Shown: positions 1-9,451, counted from the stretch's first letter. The stretch is 49,757 nucleotides of DNA from Pseudomonadota bacterium (GCA_023391335.1 JAEWBG010000120.1:1-49757), one strand, 5' to 3'. Notes: a model not told the origin generated them from the letters alone. Translations and numbers: made by a program.

Positions 1-120
1 CCGTTTCCCGTTTCCCGTTTCCTGCCGCACATGGATGTGCTAATGCCGCGAAGGCAGGACGCCGAGAGCGGCCGTTCCCCGTTCCCCGTTCCCCGCCAGT
101 CACTAGTCACTAGTCACTAG
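1..120. repeat. Three triplicated 7-bp tandem repeats
   Basis: Three short tandem arrays follow each other, each made of three 7-bp units: CCGTTTC at 1-21, CCGTTCC at 72-92 and AGTCACT at 98-118. They end at the stop codon of the TonB receptor gene. No gene is visible here. The AGTCACT array is related to the AGTCAGT arrays at 23608 and 31130. Confidence 0.85.
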
Positions 121-2397
121 TTAATACCTCCACAACACCCCAAACACCGGCACCAGCGGCAACCAATTGTCCGTTTCCCGATCAAGCGATGGCGTGCCAT
201 TCGCATCTTCTGTGTAGGTGTATGTCGTGCAACATGGGTTGTTACGCGAGAGGGCATTCGTCACTTCGAGGAATGCATCCAATGCACCGTGCGAGAGGGC
301 GAAGGTTCGCGTCAGTCGCATGTCCAGAGAGTTGTAGTTCGCCAATCGCTTGGAATTGCGTGTGCCGACTAGGACTGCAGGCGGCGAATTGGAGTTCAGC
401 AAAATCTGCGTCGTCGGCCAGCCGGAGTGATAGGTATCGACCAACGTGAAAGCCCAAGGCCCTCGCGTCCAGGCCACGCCAAGATTGATCGCGTGACGTT
501 GGTCCCAACTGCGAGCCTGTTCTTGCCCGCCTATCTCGTCTTCAGCTTCTGACCACGTGTAGCTCAGCCACCCGCTCCATGGGCCGTGCGGCTTCAGGCG
601 CATCATGATTTCGAGTCCACGCACATGTGCTCCGTCGGCGTCGATCAGTACACGATCGCTTTCGGTTTCGGGCAACAGCACCAACGGGTCCAGGAGATTC
701 TCGAAATGCGGCGCGAGATGGTGGTAGTTCTTGCGATAGGCTTCGACTCGCAAATCGAGTGCGTCGAGTTCGTGATCGACACTGAGAATCCAATGATCCG
801 CAAACTGAGCCGCATGGAACCGATCGATACCGTCTTCGACTTGCAGCTCATTGATCCCTTGCGGCTGATAGAAGCGGCCCCATGTGGCGCGCACGTGAGT
901 TCCCTCGTTGGGCTGATACATCACACTCAGCCGCGGGCTCCATTGCTCGGCATCGCCTGAATGATCGTAAGTCTGCGAATCCAAACGCAGCCCCGCTTCG
1001 GCAGTCCATCCATCCGTGAGCTGCGCACGCGCATCGAACCATGCCGCCGTTTCATAACCTTCTGGATTCGGATCGATCACGCGATGGACGTCTCGCGCTG
1101 GATCGCCGGGGAAAGGATAGTTCGCATCGATAAGAACATCGCTGCGATAGTTGTACGAGCCCTCCAGATGCCGCAGCTCGGCGCCAAACGTGTAATCCAC
1201 CCGATCGGTGTGTAACTGATCGTCCAGTCGTAAGCCGAAGATGTGAAAGCGGCGATCGTCATCGACGCTCGCGTTGCGGAACTCGTCTTCCACGGTGCCC
1301 TGCCGGCTGTTACTGACGATCGTGTATGAAGCGATGGCTTTAGTTGTAAACGCGTCGGACCAATCGTGCTCCAGCGTATTCCACACATAGAAGTTCTGGT
1401 ATTCGGCCTTCGCCTTCTGGACGCCCGCGTCCTTCAACGCGTGAATGGAGTCTTGCGAGATCAGGACATGCAGCGACTCGCGCGTGGCATCGTCGATTTT
1501 GTAGTCGGCGCGCAAGAACGCGTCGTAGTAGTTGGGCTCGCCGAAGTCGTTCTCGCTGAAGTGCGAAAGATCGCCAATGTTGCTGCGCCGGCCGGAAACG
1601 ACAAACTGGCCGCGCCCGCCATCGAACTCTCCGGCCGCGAGTGCGCTGGAATGAAATACGTTCAGGCCCAGTTCGTAGTACCGCGGCTGCGCGGGGCGAA
1701 TCGATTTTGCATCGATCACGCCGCTCATACGCTCGCCGTATTGCGCCGGGAATCCGCCGGAATAGAACTCGAGTTCGCCGATCACACGCGAGTCGAGCAA
1801 ACTCACGGGGCTCAAGAAGTCCTTGAGATGGAACGGCTCGTACAACCGCAGTCCGTCGAGAATGATCGATGACTCGTTGGGCGCGCCCCCACGCACTGAG
1901 GCCAAGCTGGAAAATCCATTGCCTGCGACACCTGGCAGTCGCTGTACCGCACGCAATGTTTCATCCGCCAGCCGCGGCATGTTCTTCACCTCTTCTTGAG
2001 TGATGAACGTGGGCGCCAGCACCTCTTGCGACGACAACGAGTAGCGACTCGTCTGCACGACGACCTCGTCGATGTCTTCCGTCGCAGGAACTCGTCGAGC
2101 CGGAGCAGGCGGCGGTGCAGCTTCGGCACGTACTACGACAAACACACCGGGAGCGACTTGGCGCAATCCGAGTTGGTGCTGCGCCAACACTTCGCGTGCG
2201 AGCTCGACGCCGCGAGTAGCAGAAGGTTCACTGGTTACGCGTTGATCTGAGGGGACGAGTTGTGTGCTGTAGATGAACGTCAGTCCCTGACTGCGCAATT
2301 CCGAGAGCACATCGCCAACCGTGCGGCCGGCAAACTCTGCGTGTGCGGCCTGCCCGCAGAGCAGCAACAACAAGATCCAGCGCTTGGAACGGCGCAT
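121..2397 (-). CDS. TonB-dependent outer-membrane receptor with N-terminal STN domain
   Basis: This is an outer-membrane receptor that probably imports an iron chelate or another large ligand using TonB energy. The chosen ATG at 2397 begins a clear signal peptide (MRRSKRW, a leucine run, then AHA); an upstream TTG at 2430 adds 11 unlikely residues. An STN (secretin/TonB short N-terminal) domain follows, then a plug domain (about residues 115-230, with the ITQEEVKNMPR and RGGAPNESSIILDG stretches) and a beta barrel ending in an aromatic residue pattern (VLWRY). The STN domain is what transducer-type receptors such as FecA use to contact a FecR protein. The FecR and ECF sigma genes upstream on the same strand support a FecIRA-like signalling loop. 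The ligand cannot be named from sequence. The PAP2 gene ends 48 bp upstream. Confidence 0.9.
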   Translation of the reverse strand: MRRSKRWILLLLLCGQAAHAEFAGRTVGDVLSELRSQGLTFIYSTQLVPSDQRVTSEPSATRGVELAREVLAQHQLGLRQVAPGVFVVVRAEAAPPPAPARRVPATEDIDEVVVQTSRYSLSSQEVLAPTFITQEEVKNMPRLADETLRAVQRLPGVAGNGFSSLASVRGGAPNESSIILDGLRLYEPFHLKDFLSPVSLLDSRVIGELEFYSGGFPAQYGERMSGVIDAKSIRPAQPRYYELGLNVFHSSALAAGEFDGGRGQFVVSGRRSNIGDLSHFSENDFGEPNYYDAFLRADYKIDDATRESLHVLISQDSIHALKDAGVQKAKAEYQNFYVWNTLEHDWSDAFTTKAIASYTIVSNSRQGTVEDEFRNASVDDDRRFHIFGLRLDDQLHTDRVDYTFGAELRHLEGSYNYRSDVLIDANYPFPGDPARDVHRVIDPNPEGYETAAWFDARAQLTDGWTAEAGLRLDSQTYDHSGDAEQWSPRLSVMYQPNEGTHVRATWGRFYQPQGINELQVEDGIDRFHAAQFADHWILSVDHELDALDLRVEAYRKNYHHLAPHFENLLDPLVLLPETESDRVLIDADGAHVRGLEIMMRLKPHGPWSGWLSYTWSEAEDEIGGQEQARSWDQRHAINLGVAWTRGPWAFTLVDTYHSGWPTTQILLNSNSPPAVLVGTRNSKRLANYNSLDMRLTRTFALSHGALDAFLEVTNALSRNNPCCTTYTYTEDANGTPSLDRETDNWLPLVPVFGVLWRY

Positions 2398-2445
2398 CAG
2401 AACGATGCGCAGCGTGGATTGCCCACGCAATCGATGTGAACAGGC

Positions 2446-3282
2446 TTACCCGGCGGCCAAATCGGGGGTGTCACGCCACAAGCGTGCTTTGAACACACCC
2501 ACATAGATGGATAGGGCAATCGTCCAAACAATGAACGCACTCCAGACGTCGTGCGAGATGAAGTGCGCACCACGCGACTGCTGCGAAATTCCGAACACTA
2601 ATCCCGTGAACACGCCGACAGCGAAACCGATGCGGCCCCAGCGGCGCTTGCGTTCACGGAACACGAAGTATAGGGCCAGCAGAGCGTACCCGGCGCTCGC
2701 GTGCGCAGCCGGGAAACACCGTGCGTTGCGCAACTCCGGAGGGCGGTGACCGAACAACGGTACGTACGTATGTTCGCCGCCGTACTCGACCAGATCGCGC
2801 GGACAGTCTTTATTCGTCATGGTTTTTAGAGCGCCGACGGTCGCAACTGACAAGATCACGGACATGGCGAAATACAAAGCGGGCCTGCGCCACGCACTCA
2901 GCCGAGCGTCGAACGCACTCCACGCCGCGATACCCAGGGCAGCCAATACCAGCAGCCGGACGAACCATGTACCGCCGGCATGAACGAATCGGTTGACCCA
3001 CCAATTGTGGCCGCCCAACCAATCGCCCGTGGAGGCATCGTAGAAGAGCGCATTCGCGATCGTGTGATCGACGCGCGTGAAGGCGAACAGAGTGGCTAGC
3101 ACAAGAAAGAACGCGAGCGGCATGCGCATGCGGCGCCACCAAAACTGCCGCAGAGACCCCGCCTGGAGGCCAGCTCCCGCAACGTCTGCACCGAGAACAG
3201 TCGCTGCCCCCGCAAGGGAAGGCTCGACGGCGATGGCCGTGGATTTTTGATTGCTGGATTCGACCGAGGTTACGTCAGACAT
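2446..3282 (-). CDS. PAP2-family membrane phosphatase
   Basis: This is an integral-membrane phosphatase of the type-2 phosphatidic acid phosphatase family. The three family signatures are visible. The first is a K-x6-RP-like stretch in KTMTNKDCPRDL, here with the order CPRD. The second is an AHASAGY segment standing for the PSGH motif. The third is SRGAHFISHDVW (SR-x5-H-x3-D). Several hydrophobic segments flank them, after a hydrophilic N-terminus of about 45 residues. An AGGA ribosome site lies 8 bp before the ATG. The substrate is unknown; lipid A, undecaprenyl pyrophosphate or phosphatidate are all possible. It lies between fecR and the receptor gene, so it may be part of the same regulon and could modify the envelope. 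Confidence 0.85.
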   Translation of the reverse strand: MSDVTSVESSNQKSTAIAVEPSLAGAATVLGADVAGAGLQAGSLRQFWWRRMRMPLAFFLVLATLFAFTRVDHTIANALFYDASTGDWLGGHNWWVNRFVHAGGTWFVRLLVLAALGIAAWSAFDARLSAWRRPALYFAMSVILSVATVGALKTMTNKDCPRDLVEYGGEHTYVPLFGHRPPELRNARCFPAAHASAGYALLALYFVFRERKRRWGRIGFAVGVFTGLVFGISQQSRGAHFISHDVWSAFIVWTIALSIYVGVFKARLWRDTPDLAAG

Positions 3283-3285
3283 GTC

Positions 3286-3342
3286 GTCCTAAGCCCAGGA
3301 GCCCGCAAAGCAACCGGGCAATTCTATGCTAGGGCGTAGGAC
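3286..3342. repeat. Nested inverted repeat between fecR and PAP2 genes
   Basis: GTCCTAAGCCC at 3286-3296 pairs with GGGCGTAGGAC at 3332-3342 with one mismatch. A second stem, GCCCG (3301-3305) with CGGGC (3315-3319), lies inside. There is no T-run, so it does not look like a simple terminator. On the minus-strand transcript it would fold just after the fecR stop codon and could tune read-through into the PAP2 gene. Confidence 0.5.
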
Positions 3343-4339
3343 GCGCGGCATTCCCTGAATCAATCGCATGCACCAGGGTAATTCCGATTAATTCGTCTTT
3401 AGTCTGATAGCGGCGGAATTCGGTCGTCTGCAGCACGGCAGCCAAGGCCGTTTCCGGGTCCAGCCCGTGAATCGACCCATGCAACCGGATCGTGGTCGCA
3501 AGCTGTTGAGCCTGGGGAGTGGCGTAGACCACCTCGCGGCCCGTCTCAGCAGCCACCCAATGTAGGAATGCATCCAGCGTTTGATTCTCGATGTCCGGCA
3601 CCGGACTCGCCTGCGTCACCCAGGCCCACATCGGATCTCCGCGTGACACCGATGTGCGGCTGACATCGCCTTGCGCCGTGACGCGCAATCGTTCCCCGGC
3701 ACTCGCGATATTGCTGCCGCGCGCATTGCGCACTTCGATCCTGCCCTCGCGTACGCTGACCTCAATTTCACCCTCGCGGCTTCGCACTTGGTACTGCGTA
3801 CCCAGGTGATGAACGGCACCGACTGAGGTTTCGACAAGCAGCGGCGTACTGCCACGGCTGTCGACATAGAGCGCACCTCGCTCAAGTTCTACGCGATTTG
3901 CTGCGAGCAGCCTCACTGACGTATTCGCATCCAGACGCAGCGATAAATCCTTGCCGATATTCAACGATGCATGTGCACTCGCGTCGGTGCGCACGCGATC
4001 GTCGCTCTTTAAGATCTCGCCTTGCGACAAGCGGTTGCCATGCACGACGTCACTCACGTTCCCATCGACGTATGCGACAGTCGCAACCACGACGGACGGA
4101 CTGAGCGCGACATTGAATACGAGCGCGACCGCAAACATCACGCCTAGAACGCTGGCGGCAATGCCCCACATCCAGCGTCGTCGATTGCGGCGCTGTTCAT
4201 CGATCATGGCTTGCCATTCGGCGTGCACAGCAGTGCGAATGGCCGTTGTCACTTCAGGCGAAGGTTCGTCCCGAGCGCCCATCTGCCGCAGCAGGGCCTC
4301 GAGGTTCTCGTCATCGAATTGGTCGTTGCGATCGTTCAT
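3329..4339 (-). CDS. fecR: FecR-family anti-sigma/sensor protein
   Basis: This inner-membrane sigma regulator transmits a signal from an STN-bearing receptor to the cognate ECF sigma factor. The cytoplasmic part (about 1-85) precedes a single membrane span (WGIAASVLGVMFAVALVFNVAL). The periplasmic FecR domain follows, with SQGEILKSDDRVRTD and a VHHLGTQYQVRS segment typical of the family. The C-terminus carries an STN-like module (LDAFLHWVAAETGREVVY onward). Its ATG overlaps the sigma-factor stop codon in an ATGA, which indicates translational coupling. The family match is clear; the ligand sensed is unknown. Confidence 0.9.
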   Translation of the reverse strand: MNDRNDQFDDENLEALLRQMGARDEPSPEVTTAIRTAVHAEWQAMIDEQRRNRRRWMWGIAASVLGVMFAVALVFNVALSPSVVVATVAYVDGNVSDVVHGNRLSQGEILKSDDRVRTDASAHASLNIGKDLSLRLDANTSVRLLAANRVELERGALYVDSRGSTPLLVETSVGAVHHLGTQYQVRSREGEIEVSVREGRIEVRNARGSNIASAGERLRVTAQGDVSRTSVSRGDPMWAWVTQASPVPDIENQTLDAFLHWVAAETGREVVYATPQAQQLATTIRLHGSIHGLDPETALAAVLQTTEFRRYQTKDELIGITLVHAIDSGNAARPTP

Positions 4340-4974
4340 ACGCCCTGCTTGCCCTCGCGCATCGCGAGCAACACTTCATTTGTCGTAGATCCGAATACCG
4401 TCTCAACGGCTTCGCGAAACGCATTGCGCGCTCGGGCCAGCAAGGACTGCACTGCAATTTGGCCAACACCGAGACGGTCGGCGATTTCCTCCACGCTACA
4501 ACCCTCGACGTACTTCCACTCCAACACATCGCCGTATCGCGACGGCAATCGATCCAAGACTGACTGCACCAACTGCCGGGTTTCCGCAGCACCGTATTGA
4601 TGTTGCGGCTCGTCCTCCATCGGCGCTTCGACCGACTCCAGTGCCGCCCGCAGCTCCGGGTTGTCATCGATGAGGACGACCTTTTCGGAGTGCCGTCGAT
4701 TGGCACGCAAGTAGTCGACGATCTGACGCCGGCAGATTTGACATAGCCAACTGAACAATGCGGCTTCGCCGCGAAAGCCGGCCAAGTTCCGGACGGCTTT
4801 AGTCAGTGTCGCCTGCACCACTTCCTTGCACGCTTCCACATCGCGGTTCACTCGCGGCAGCGCAAAACGATAGACGCGCGGGAAATAGGTCTCGAAGAAC
4901 TGCTGGAAGGCACTCTCCTGGCCCGCCAACATCCCCTGCACCAACTCGCGATCTGTAGGTAATACCTGCTTCAT
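4336..4974 (-). CDS. ECF-type RNA polymerase sigma factor
   Basis: This is a 212-residue sigma-70 factor of the extracytoplasmic-function class. Region 2 is at about 20-95 (QQFFETYFPRVYRFALPRVNR, then LFSWLCQICRRQIVDYLR). Region 4 is at about 135-195, with a helix-turn-helix containing YVEGCSVEEIADRLGVGQIAVQSLLARAR. It heads the cluster sigma, fecR, PAP2 and receptor, all on the minus strand. It is expected to be held by FecR and to drive the receptor gene. A promoter for it was not identified. Confidence 0.9.
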   Translation of the reverse strand: MKQVLPTDRELVQGMLAGQESAFQQFFETYFPRVYRFALPRVNRDVEACKEVVQATLTKAVRNLAGFRGEAALFSWLCQICRRQIVDYLRANRRHSEKVVLIDDNPELRAALESVEAPMEDEPQHQYGAAETRQLVQSVLDRLPSRYGDVLEWKYVEGCSVEEIADRLGVGQIAVQSLLARARNAFREAVETVFGSTTNEVLLAMREGKQGV

Positions 4975-5035
4975 GACAAGTCGTTCACTATGCCGGTAGG
5001 ACGGCGCGGGGGTGGAGGATCAATCGGACGGCGGA

Positions 5036-5170
5036 GGTGAGGGAGTGAGTAAGTGAGAGGGTGAGTTTCGCAGGTTGGAAGCTGCTGCGCCTGCGACTCC
5101 ATAGACCTACGCAATTCACGGCGGCGAGCATCACTGCGAGAAGCAATTCACTTCCTCACTTGCTCACTTT
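5036..5170. repeat. GTGAG-rich inverted low-complexity repeats upstream of phosphoketolase
   Basis: A GTGAG/AGTGAGT-rich stretch (5036-5065) faces its approximate reverse complement, CACTTCCTCACTTGCTCACT (5149-5170), across about 85 bp. This lies in the divergent gap between the sigma-factor gene and the phosphoketolase gene (4975-5254). No other feature was seen in that gap. Confidence 0.5.
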
Positions 5171-5254
5171 CGTCATCCGAACCATCCCCGACTCCACCGC
5201 ATTGCTACACATTGTTACTGTTCATCGTGTCCGCATTTCTAGTAGGGATTCCCC

Positions 5255-7714
5255 ATGGCCGCAGCAACGCCTTTCGACGCGAGTTCCGATCCCACGTTGA
5301 CCCCGCAGTACCTGGCGCGCATGCACGCGTATTGGCGCGCTGCGAATTACTTGTCGGTGGGTCAGATCTATTTGATGGACAACCCGCTGTTGACCGAGCC
5401 GCTGCAGCTCCCGCACATCAAGCCGAGATTGCTCGGACATTGGGGCACGACGCCCGGACTGAACTTCATTTACGCGCACCTAAATCGCGTCATCAATAAG
5501 TTCGACTTGGATGTGATCTACGTGGCGGGTCCGGGCCATGGCGGCCCAGCTCTCGTCGCGAACACGTATCTTGAAGGCACCTACAGCGAGTACTACCCGA
5601 ACATTTCCGAAGATGTCGAAGGGATGCGGCGGCTGTTCAAGCAGTTCTCATTTCCGGGCGGCATTCCCAGTCACGTCGCGCCGGAGACACCGGGATCGAT
5701 CCATGAAGGAGGCGAACTCGGCTATGCACTCTCGCATGCGTATGGCGCGGCGTTCGACAATCCCGATCTCATCGTCGCGTGCGTGATCGGCGATGGCGAA
5801 GCCGAAACCGGCCCCCTCGCCACGAGCTGGCATTCGAACAAGTTTTTGAATCCGGCACGCGATGGCGCCGTACTGCCGATTCTGCATCTCAACGGCTACA
5901 AGATCGCCGGCCCCACCGTGCTCGCAAGAATCCCTCGCGAAGAACTCGCCGAGCTATTGAGCGGCTACGGTTACGAGCCCTTCTTCTTCGATGTTGCGGA
6001 GAACATGGAGCAGACGCACTTAGAGATGGCGCGTTTGCTGGATCGCATCGTCGTTCGCATCCGAGACATCCAAAGCGATGCGCGCACGCGTGGATTTCAC
6101 ACTCGGCCTCGCTGGCCAATGATCGTCTTCAAAACGCCGAAAGGTTGGACGGGGCCGCACATCGTCGATGGTCAGCCGGTCGAAAACACCTGGCGATCGC
6201 ATCAAGTGCCGTTAGCGGGTCTCGCGGACAATCCCGCACACGTGAAGCAGCTCGAAGAATGGATGCGCAGCTACAAGCCGGAGGAATTGTTCACCCAAGA
6301 AGGAAAACTAAAACCCGACCTGCGCGCGCTCGCGCCGAAAGGCCAGCGACGCATGGGCGACAACCCGCATGCGAACGGCGGCATTCTATTGCGCGACCTG
6401 CGCTTGCCGGACTTCCGCGACTACGCCATCAAACTCGATCATCCCGGCAGTGCGATCGCAGAAGCTACGCGCGTGCAAGGCAAGTTCCTGCGGGATGTGA
6501 TGAAGCTGAACGCGGACAACAAGAACTTCCGCATCATGAGCCCGGACGAACTCAATTCCAATCGCTGGAACGACGTGCTCGAGGTGACAGATCGCGTATC
6601 GACAGCAGAAATCATTCCCATAGACACGCACGTCAAACCTGATGGACGCGTCATGGAAATGTTGAGCGAGCATCAATGCCAAGGGTGGCTCGAAGGCTAT
6701 CTGCTAACGGGGCGGCATGGTTTCTTCAGTTGCTACGAAGCGTTCATTCACATCATCGACTCGATGTTCAATCAGCACGCGAAATGGTTGAAGACCACGC
6801 AACGTATCCCGTGGCGCCGGCCGGTTGCGTCGCTGAACTATTTGTTGTCCTCGCATGTCTGGCGACAAGATCACAACGGTTTCAGTCATCAAGATCCCGG
6901 GTTCATCGATCATGTCGTCAACAAGCGGCCGGAGGTGGTGCGCGTTTATTTGCCACCTGACGCGAATACGTTATTGCACGTGACCGATCACTGCCTGCGT
7001 AGCCGCAATCGCATCAATGTAGTCATCGCCGGCAAGCAGCCGCAGCATCAGTGGCTCACGATGGACGCCGCCATCAAACACTGCAGCAGCGGATTAGGCA
7101 TGTGGGAATGGGCGAGCAACGATCAAGGCGGCGAGCCCGATGTGGTGATCGCATGCGCTGGCGATGTACCGACGCTGGAAGCGCTTGCCGCTACCAAGTT
7201 GCTCAGGGAATGGCTGCCGGAACTCAAGGCGCGCTTCGTGAACGTTGTGGATCTCATGACGCTGCAGCCGCCGTATCTGCATCCGCATGGGATTTCCGAC
7301 ACTGAGTTCGATGCGTTCTTCACCATCGATAGGCCGGTGATTTTCGCGTTCCACGGCTATCCATGGCTGATTCATCGGCTGACCTATCGACGTCGCAACC
7401 ACGACAACATCCATGTTCGCGGCTACGTCGAAGAAGGCACCACGACAACGCCTTTCGATATGACGGTGCTAAATCGCCTCGATCGCTTTCATTTGATCGA
7501 AGCGGTGCTCGATTTCACGCCAGGCCTCACCGCGCATGCGGCACATTTACGCCAACGCATTCGCGACAAGCTCGTCGAGCATCGCGAGTACGTCACGACG
7601 CATGGGGAAGATATGCCGGAGATTCGCGATTGGCAGTGGAGCGATGCAACGCCGTCGCCGAAAGGACATCCCGATCCGAGCGCTGGGAAGAAGACGTCGT
7701 TGGGGAGGGAGTAG
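5255..7714 (+). CDS. xfp: Xylulose-5-phosphate/fructose-6-phosphate phosphoketolase
   Basis: This thiamine-diphosphate enzyme splits xylulose 5-phosphate (and usually fructose 6-phosphate) with phosphate to give acetyl phosphate plus glyceraldehyde 3-phosphate or erythrose 4-phosphate. The 819 residues match the usual family length of about 790-830. Family signatures seen include LGHWGTTPGLNFIYAHLNR, VAGPGHGGPALVANTYLEGTYSEYYP, FPGGIPSHVAPETPGSIHEGGELGYALSHAYGA split around the cofactor site, the ThDP-binding GDGEAETGP, and TGRHGFFSCYEAF in the second half. The start is fixed by AGGGA 9 bp before ATG. The product feeds the acetate kinase/PduL fusion encoded 2 kb downstream on the other strand. 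Confidence 0.96.
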   Translation: MAAATPFDASSDPTLTPQYLARMHAYWRAANYLSVGQIYLMDNPLLTEPLQLPHIKPRLLGHWGTTPGLNFIYAHLNRVINKFDLDVIYVAGPGHGGPALVANTYLEGTYSEYYPNISEDVEGMRRLFKQFSFPGGIPSHVAPETPGSIHEGGELGYALSHAYGAAFDNPDLIVACVIGDGEAETGPLATSWHSNKFLNPARDGAVLPILHLNGYKIAGPTVLARIPREELAELLSGYGYEPFFFDVAENMEQTHLEMARLLDRIVVRIRDIQSDARTRGFHTRPRWPMIVFKTPKGWTGPHIVDGQPVENTWRSHQVPLAGLADNPAHVKQLEEWMRSYKPEELFTQEGKLKPDLRALAPKGQRRMGDNPHANGGILLRDLRLPDFRDYAIKLDHPGSAIAEATRVQGKFLRDVMKLNADNKNFRIMSPDELNSNRWNDVLEVTDRVSTAEIIPIDTHVKPDGRVMEMLSEHQCQGWLEGYLLTGRHGFFSCYEAFIHIIDSMFNQHAKWLKTTQRIPWRRPVASLNYLLSSHVWRQDHNGFSHQDPGFIDHVVNKRPEVVRVYLPPDANTLLHVTDHCLRSRNRINVVIAGKQPQHQWLTMDAAIKHCSSGLGMWEWASNDQGGEPDVVIACAGDVPTLEALAATKLLREWLPELKARFVNVVDLMTLQPPYLHPHGISDTEFDAFFTIDRPVIFAFHGYPWLIHRLTYRRRNHDNIHVRGYVEEGTTTTPFDMTVLNRLDRFHLIEAVLDFTPGLTAHAAHLRQRIRDKLVEHREYVTTHGEDMPEIRDWQWSDATPSPKGHPDPSAGKKTSLGRE

Positions 7715-7745
7715 GTGCGAAGCGCGGGAAGACGAAGAAGTTTTA

Positions 7746-7767
7746 GCCGCAGAGAACGCAAAAAAGA
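7746..7767 (+). repeat. Dispersed 22-bp repeat, copy 1
   Basis: One of four perfect copies of a 22-bp word with core GCAGAGAACGCAAAAAAG. The others are at 14486-14507 (+), 14758-14779 (-) and 19019-19040 (-). All are intergenic. Confidence 0.85.
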
Positions 7768-7775
7768 TACGGTGT

Positions 7776-7925
7776 GGCGCCTCGGGTGTGACGTGTAGAT
7801 GTGTGCGGGTAGTCTCACCGTTCTCTTGCTGCCAACTCCCAACCGTCAACGCTCAACTCACAACGCAAGCTCGGAACGGACACAAAGAGCACAAGAAGAA
7901 ATCATGTGTAGAGTGTCAGGTGTGA
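7776..7925 (+). repeat. Dispersed composite intergenic repeat, copy 1
   Basis: The order of blocks is a GGGTGTGACGTGTAG-like block, a TCACCGTTCTCTTGCTGCCAAC-like block (interrupted), a GTCAACGCTCAACTC block and a CGGACACAAAGAGCAC block. Related copies, diverged and in both orientations, lie near 19080-19320, 23880-24000, 31440-31598 and 33380-33515. No credible gene is present in 7715-8738; short open frames here are repeat-derived. Confidence 0.6.
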
Positions 7926-7965
7926 TGTCTAGAACGCTGCGCTCAGCAACTCTGACTGCGAACGA

Positions 7966-8071
7966 CCAACGGTCAACTCGAAACGACGGATCGGACGTAA
8001 CACAAAGAACGCAGAAAAGAAGTGATGAGGTGATGAGGTGAAAGCGCGTTGCGCGTGAAGCGCGCAGCTCA
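7966..8071 (+). repeat. 106-bp repeat, copy 1 (inverted partner at 31381-31486)
   Basis: By eye, 105 of 106 positions match the reverse complement of 31381-31486. The block includes CGGACGTAACACAAAGAACG, GTGATGAGGTGATGAGGTG and GCGCGTTGCGCGTGAAGCG. The two copies are about 23 kb apart in inverted orientation, so recombination between them would invert the intervening denitrification genes. Confidence 0.9.
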
Positions 8072-8319
8072 ACAGAATCCGCGATACAGCATTTAAATTG
8101 GCTCACCTCATGTTGTCGATGCGTTCGACTGTGAGGGCGCTTTGCGTTCCTTCCACCGTTCCACGGGGGAAGGTCAGGATGGGGGCAATTCAAATCACTG
8201 AACGTGATGCAATTGTTTGGACATTGAATGACAAAAGACGCCCCCTTCCCAGCCTTCCCCCCGCAAGCGGCCCGCAAGCGGGGGAAGGGGGGCAGAGTGC
8301 CAGCGCTCGCCTTTTGAAT

Positions 8320-8390
8320 CTTCGTCTGGCCTGCGCGCAGCGCTTGCCTGCCGTTAGGCTCGCCTGCCGAAACCTCGGCTTGCCTCTTTT
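8320..8390 (-). repeat. Second-type mini-hairpin repeat (minus orientation)
   Basis: On the minus strand this reads GGCAGGCGAGCCTAACGGC, then GCAAGCGCTGCGCGCAGGCC. The same sequence occurs on the plus strand at about 23715 and 31232. It consists of short GCC/GGC and GCGC palindromes joined by purine linkers. Confidence 0.7.
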
Positions 8391-8395
8391 CCTTT

Positions 8396-8676
8396 TCTGT
8401 CCCGACGTCAGTCTTACTCGATCGCGCAGCGATCTTTCCCGACGTCCGTCCTTCCCGATCACGAAGTGATCCATCGCTCTTCTCTGACCTGCCGCTAGGC
8501 CTTCCTGATGCGCGGGCATCCTTCCTGACGACAGTCCGTCCTGATCGCGCAGCGATCCGTCGTTCACTTCCGATTCTGACTCGACGCCAGTCCTTCTCGA
8601 CTGCAAAGCAGTCTTTCCCGACGTCCGTCCTTCCCGACGCGCAGCGTCCTTCCTTCCGAATTCCGATTCCCGAATC
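8396..8676 (-). repeat. Covarying mini-hairpin array A
   Basis: Read on the minus strand, this is a chain of hyphenated palindromes joined by GGAAGGAC/AGGAAGGC linkers. Stems seen include GACGC-TGC-GCGTC, GACTGC-TTT-GCAGTC, GATCGC-TGC-GCGATC, GATGC-CCGC-GCATC and GATCAC-TTC-GTGATC. Connector blocks containing CAGAATCGGAA also occur. It belongs to the same family as the arrays at 18470, 23094 and 30580, which lie on the other strand. It ends about 60 bp before the VIT gene. Confidence 0.85.
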
Positions 8677-8738
8677 ACCTTGACGTCCTAACCCTCATCC
8701 CGTCCAATCCCACGACCTCAATAAAGACGGCATTCATC

Positions 8739-9434
8739 ATGGCCCGACATCGCGAACGTCATCGATCAGATCGAACCGGTTGGTTGCGAGCCGCGGTGCT
8801 CGGCGCAAACGACGGAATCGTTTCCACGGCAAGTCTGTTGGTTGGTATCGCTGCGGCGAATGCACCTCATCACGATCTCGTGGTCGCGGGCCTGGCAGGA
8901 TTGGTGGCGGGCGCAATGTCGATGGCGACAGGCGAATATGTATCCGTAAGTTCTCAAGCTGACACCGAAGCTGCGGATTTGGAACGCGAGCGGCGCGAAC
9001 TCGCCACGGACGTCGAGGCGGAACGCCGCGAGCTCGCACATATATATGTAGGCCGTGGACTCGATCAGAACCTCGCGGCTCAGGTCGCGGATCAACTGAT
9101 GGCCCATGACGCCCTCGGCGCTCACGCCCGGGATGAGCTGGGAATCACTTCAACCCTCGCGGCGCGACCCATTCAGGCAGCGTTCGCATCTGCCCTCTCG
9201 TTCGCTGTGGGCGCTGCACTGCCGGTTATTACCGTGCTGCTGGCTCCGCAGAATCGTTTAACGATTTGGATCAGCGCCACAGCTCTGGTGTTGCTTGCAA
9301 CGCTAGGCGCGGTAGCAGCGAGGACAGGCGGCGCGAATCCGTTCAAGGGCGCGGCACGTGTGACGTTCTGGAGTGCGCTTGCGATGTTGCTGACGGCGGG
9401 TGTTGGGTCGCTGTTTGGAACTGCGGTTGGGTAG
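8739..9434 (+). CDS. VIT1/CCC1-family transporter
   Basis: This 231-residue membrane protein belongs to the vacuolar iron transporter family, which moves ferrous iron or manganese. The family signature is at the start of the first membrane segment (LRAAVLGANDGIVSTASLLVG). A second segment (VAGLAGLVAGAMSMATGEYVSVSSQAD) has the conserved MATGEYVSV core. A charged cytoplasmic stretch rich in Glu and Arg (about 70-110), the metal-binding loop in plant and fungal relatives, follows. Three more membrane segments complete the protein. It sits between the phosphoketolase and acetate kinase genes, but no functional link to them is evident. A strong ribosome site was not found. Confidence 0.9.
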   Translation: MARHRERHRSDRTGWLRAAVLGANDGIVSTASLLVGIAAANAPHHDLVVAGLAGLVAGAMSMATGEYVSVSSQADTEAADLERERRELATDVEAERRELAHIYVGRGLDQNLAAQVADQLMAHDALGAHARDELGITSTLAARPIQAAFASALSFAVGAALPVITVLLAPQNRLTIWISATALVLLATLGAVAARTGGANPFKGAARVTFWSALAMLLTAGVGSLFGTAVG

Positions 9435-9451
9435 AACAGGAAACGGATTTC

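Noticed and set aside
8098..8678. Open frames of 120-160 residues on both strands before the VIT gene
   Set aside because: They run through the 106-bp repeat and the hairpin array, overlap each other on opposite strands and resemble no protein family.
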